Shown here: positions 60,651 through 64,000 of the stretch, one piece after another
Layout: every line of letters starts with the position of its first letter
Numbering within the stretch: position 1 is the first letter of the stretch
From: Immersiella caudata
Lineage: Eukaryota; Ascomycota; Sordariomycetes; Sordariales; Lasiosphaeriaceae
DNA: 64,000 bases
Direction of reading: 5' to 3'
Assembly: GCA_030512335.1 (NCBI GenBank)
Contig: JAULSU010000002.1
Span: 6,262,001 to 6,326,000 of the forward strand
Translations under genes and position numbers: made by a program
The notes under the pieces: generated by a model
The model's input: the letters and a program-made list of their open reading frames with translations, nothing else
Database searches by the model: none
What the model was told of the DNA's origin: nothing

Positions 60651-62825
60651 GGTGTTCTTTGCCCCTTGAGAATTGCCAGTTAACAAACACACTGCTTACC
60701 ATACCGCCGCCCCCACGCCTATCCATAGCAAGGTACGTCCCGGCACTGTGCCAAGCCAAGCGGATGAATAAACCGCCATAATGGCCAAAATCGGCTGGCC
60801 ACCATGACTGCGACTGGGTCAATAATGCTTTGTGGTCCGATTTAAGCGCTGCATCTGTAGGAGCATTTGTTAGCCTTGCTCTCTGTCCCCGGGACGCTAG
60901 CAGCTATAGAGCTGCACTAACAGTCAAGCGTGGCAAAAGCGGCTGTATAACTAAAGTTAGCACCGAGAGGATTTTACTCCCTAGAAAACTGGCAAAAGAC
61001 GTCCAGCCTCAGTTAACACGGCCACCAATCCTGACTACGGGTACTACCACCCGCCGTATTACTGAGGTTAGGGCATTTTCCTAACGAGCTTACGAGTGTG
61101 GGGAGGGAGGGCTCGTCACTTCTTGCGGCTAATATATCACGCTTGATATCGGCGGCAGCGTAAGGGCAGCCTTAAGCTAAGACCAGAGGTAAGAGCCCCA
61201 CCAGGGCATGGAGAAAGACAGGCGCCATTCAAGCCGAGTTAAGCAGAGGATGTAAGTGGATTAGTACACGATGGAGTCCGTTTTATCACGGTCGCTCCAC
61301 CTGGAGCAGAGCTCGGCGGGGAGGAGACAACGTATATTATCTCTGGGCTTTAGCCTGAGCAAACACACCGCAAGCTCTTACACAGACTGCAGGCATACGG
61401 CCACCGCCGCCACAAGAGGTAGCTGACTGTGCTCACCCTTTCTCCTGTCGGTGGGCGTCCGAGCCCTTGCAGGAAGCCCAGGGCAGAACCGGCCCTATCG
61501 TCAACTGACAGAGACTAGATCATATCAGAGCGTTCGGATTCGTACAATGCTGTGCGATTTGTCTCCCTAAGTGGGTTGGCGGCTGGAAATTTGGAGCAGA
61601 TAGACATCCACTCGTCGCAATATTAGACACTGCCTACTGGGGTAGTTTGTTCACTTTATGCCGCATTTCTACAGCCCGGGCTGCTTTGGCCAATCGAATA
61701 AGCAAGGGGCTCGGCGGGAGTGACAAACTTAGCCAAGCGTCCCGGTAAATCTTAGCTGAAAGTCAGCTGTTCGTTGTCCCGCCAAGTGCCGAGCAAGTCG
61801 GGAACCCTGCCAGCAAGTCATTCCCTCCGGAAGTCTTAGATAATGATCGGCCCGAGTGTAAACCTTGACACCGCTATTTACTCGCACCACTGGGGTTGCG
61901 AGGAGCAGACGGCGATCACCGCCAGTTCCCGCGTGCCGCCGCGTCGTGATTGCGCTCGCGGGATGCAGAATCCGCAGCCCCAGCCCCTTGGTAGGCTCCA
62001 GATCCTTGACGGAACGGTCCCGATTTGGCATCATTTGGAATCACTAATACGCGTCCAGACGCAACCAAGTTGTGAGAAAATGGGACCCTCATCCCTGCAT
62101 GACCGATCTCCGAGCCCTGCAGCGCTTTTTTTGGACTTTCAAGAGAGGCCGAATCAGCCTCCAGAGCGAGCAACAAACCCTACGACGGTGCCTCGGTGAG
62201 CACGTCGACGACTGGTCTGGCGTCCTGGCGTAGGTTGCAACAAGGAATTGGCACTGTTGCGGTTTGCAATTCGCGGTGATTTGCTCAACCGGCCCTCAGC
62301 GCTCCCCATCAGAGTCTGTGCTTTCCGAGCCTCGCATCTGTGCATGGTGCCCTGCCACGCTCAGCACGTCGGAATGCTTAGGGCGCATTAGATGCTGATC
62401 ATGCCGAACATTCGGGAGGAAACAAGGCACCAAAATGCATACTCACGGTTAGCTATCTTAGCGAAGACCCTGTTAACATCATCTCGCAGGGGCGAGCAGA
62501 TGTTGGGTTGTTAGATCTCTGCATTGGTAAGGTATGTAACTCGAGGCGCGAAATCGTAGCTTCTGGTAGTCGGACCCGCAGAACTTAGTCCAAAGGAGAA
62601 GTGGTGAGGCAGCTTAACTATCTTGCCTCCCTATTTCCTATACATTGCACGGCATGGCTGATGCAGACTGTGTAGCACGTTTTCAAATCTTTACTTCCCT
62701 ACTCCAAATACAGTTTTCAGATGCAAATACCATTCCTAATCTATAACGCCACACCCCTTGATCCTTTTGGCACCAACATAGCGGTGACGGGGGGTATTAT
62801 TCTTCCCTTAAACCACTACTCGTCC
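60651..62825. other. Degenerate gene-free region
   Basis: In 2.2 kb there is no supportable gene. Scattered frames up to 118 codons on both strands show no motifs. The region follows transposon relics and is probably also decayed repeat DNA. I found no second LTR and no tRNA in it. Confidence 0.4.
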
Positions 62826-63743
62826 TCATTGCATGCTCCACCTACTGCTTTCTCTTAACCACGCTCTGAAATCCTGCATGCCAGGTTCCATTCTCCGCAA
62901 CGCCTCAATATCCGCCCCGTACCCACCCTCCCGGAACCATTCGAAGCTCGTCTTCGCGTCGGGTACCCACCAAAGCACACTCTTGGCCACAACCGCCCAC
63001 GTCATCGGCAGCTCCTTCTTTACCACCTCCCGAAATGCGACTCGAACCTCCTCAAAGCTCATGTCGCAGCTAGCCAGCCCCACTGCTTTTCCGTGCCACT
63101 CCTCAGGGTCTAGCAACGCCCTCGCCGCAAACACACCAATGTCGTGCGTGCTCACAAGCTGCATCTTCCTGTCGGCTGGCATGCCTTTCGCCCAGAGCGA
63201 CGCCATCAACGCGCCAAACGACCCGGGGTTGTAGTTATCCATAAAGCCCGTCGGGCGGAGCACAGTCCACCGGATGGTCCTCCTCCCAGCGGCGGCCGAC
63301 TTTTCGCATGCGTCGCGAAGATACAGTTCGATGCGGTGCTTTGCCGCAAAGTGCGCGATTGGGGTTGGCGTCAACCACGACGCGACATCGCCGCCGCGGT
63401 CCACCGAGCTGAAGACGATGTGATCAACGGCGATGCTAGCTGCCATGTTGCACGCGGCATCGATGAGGGGTAGCGCTTGGGATTCGTCTCCCGGCGGGGC
63501 CGTGACCAGGAATATCGACTGGATGTCTGGGTGGGCGTCGAAGACAGGCTCGGGGGCCCGCGCGTCGCCCTCGACCAGCGTGATGTTTGGAAATTTCTTT
63601 TGTAGAGCTTGGGCCTTTGGTGAAGAGGCCGATCGCGTCAGTCCTAAAATCTCACTGGTGGGTGACCGCTGGTTGAGGGCGGCGATGGTTGCTTGGCCCT
63701 GCTGGCCAGTTGCGCCGACGATGAGAATCTTTCGGGGAGCCAT
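62826..63743 (-). CDS. NmrA-like NAD(P)-binding protein
   Basis: This is a predicted atypical SDR of the NmrA/HSCARG type, 305 residues, single exon. The glycine-rich motif ILIVGATGQQGQAT is at residue 6. It continues with ILGLTRSASSPKAQAL, VEGDARAPEPVFD, SIFLVTAPP, IVFSSVDRGG and TVLRPTGFMDNYNPG, all in family order. The canonical catalytic Tyr-x-x-x-Lys is not present, as in NmrA-like redox sensors. The frame is open upstream to the window edge without an ATG, so I start at 63743 (MAPRKILIV). A role as reductase or NADP(H) sensor is possible. Confidence 0.92.
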   Translation of the reverse strand: MAPRKILIVGATGQQGQATIAALNQRSPTSEILGLTRSASSPKAQALQKKFPNITLVEGDARAPEPVFDAHPDIQSIFLVTAPPGDESQALPLIDAACNMAASIAVDHIVFSSVDRGGDVASWLTPTPIAHFAAKHRIELYLRDACEKSAAAGRRTIRWTVLRPTGFMDNYNPGSFGALMASLWAKGMPADRKMQLVSTHDIGVFAARALLDPEEWHGKAVGLASCDMSFEEVRVAFREVVKKELPMTWAVVAKSVLWWVPDAKTSFEWFREGGYGADIEALRRMEPGMQDFRAWLRESSRWSMQ

Positions 63744-64000
63744 GGTTTGTCCTGTTTTTAGTGTAGTAATGAGGAGATGATAGCCGAATGGTGAGCGAAA
63801 AAAAAAAATAATGTTGCTGCGAATGCTAGTTGTGGATTTATATATGCAAAACGGCGACTTACTGCTGCTCACATTTTGGGCTCCGGGGACTTTTTGAAAC
63901 TCGGTGAGATATGACGTATGAAACCTATATCGTATTTGATAAGCGAGTCTTTGTCTCCTCGGAATCTCAGCATCGTATCGCGTTGCTGACAATGCTCGGG

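Noticed and set aside
60830..61084. 84-codon plus-strand frame in the degenerate region
   Set aside because: No motif, surrounded by decayed transposon sequence, and probably a chance frame in repeat DNA.
64..62800. CRISPR arrays, prokaryotic operons or phage genes
   Set aside because: No regularly spaced repeats and no Shine-Dalgarno-led gene strings. Introns and fungal families show the DNA is eukaryotic.

Overview
The window is nuclear DNA of a filamentous ascomycete, most likely a Sordariomycete. This rests on short GT..AG introns (46-192 bp) with CTAAC/CTGAC-type branch sites, dense small genes on both strands, many fungus-only families (DUF3433, UstYa-like, fungal rhodopsin-like, fungal BTB, fungal C2H2) and AT-rich transposon relics that look mutated by C-to-T change. 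No species is claimed.

Layout. 0.4-7 kb: a CE5 esterase, remnants of an esterase-domain gene, and a 1296-residue DUF3433 membrane protein. 7.6-8.7 kb: a BTB/POZ pseudogene with four in-frame stops. 10-20.5 kb: a compact metabolic block of an MFS exporter, a FAD monooxygenase, an HSL-type hydrolase, a ferric reductase and a secreted amidase. 20.9-22.3 kb: a MITE-like element and a probable LTR. 22.3-31 kb: a fungal rhodopsin-like membrane protein, an anchored protein with three eight-cysteine repeats, an HNH nuclease, a GH31 alpha-glucosidase with one internal stop, and a UstYa-like oxidase. 31.9-36.7 kb: an alpha/beta-hydrolase module followed by a fungal core domain and an array of ubiquitin-like folds, one of them a complete 76-residue ubiquitin ending LRLRGG. 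37-45 kb: a CE3 esterase, an M28 aminopeptidase, a small secreted protein, and a dynamin-like GTPase with an FG-repeat tail. 45.6-53.4 kb: a microbial-type PARG and its decayed duplicate, two SDRs, a cysteine-rich secreted protein, a transferase pseudogene, and a small gene broken by a 13-bp duplication. 53.4-59.6 kb: a PNPOx-like protein, a C2H2 protein, a GT32 mannosyltransferase and tRNA-Arg(ACG). 59.7-62.8 kb: nested MITEs, an LTR end, a decayed Ty3/gypsy RT and degenerate DNA. 62.8-63.7 kb: an NmrA-like protein.

Themes. Secreted carbohydrate and protein hydrolases (CE5, GH31, CE3, M28, amidase) fit a plant-biomass or host-associated lifestyle. Many accessory genes are broken by single in-frame stops, small indels or truncation, while long flanking frames survive, so decay looks recent. 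The most unusual architectures are the hydrolase/ubiquitin-array gene, the dynamin-FG fusion and the triple eight-cysteine-repeat protein.

All gene models are read by eye from splice signals and conserved motifs. Start codons were placed at ATG, and the reasons are given where that choice matters.
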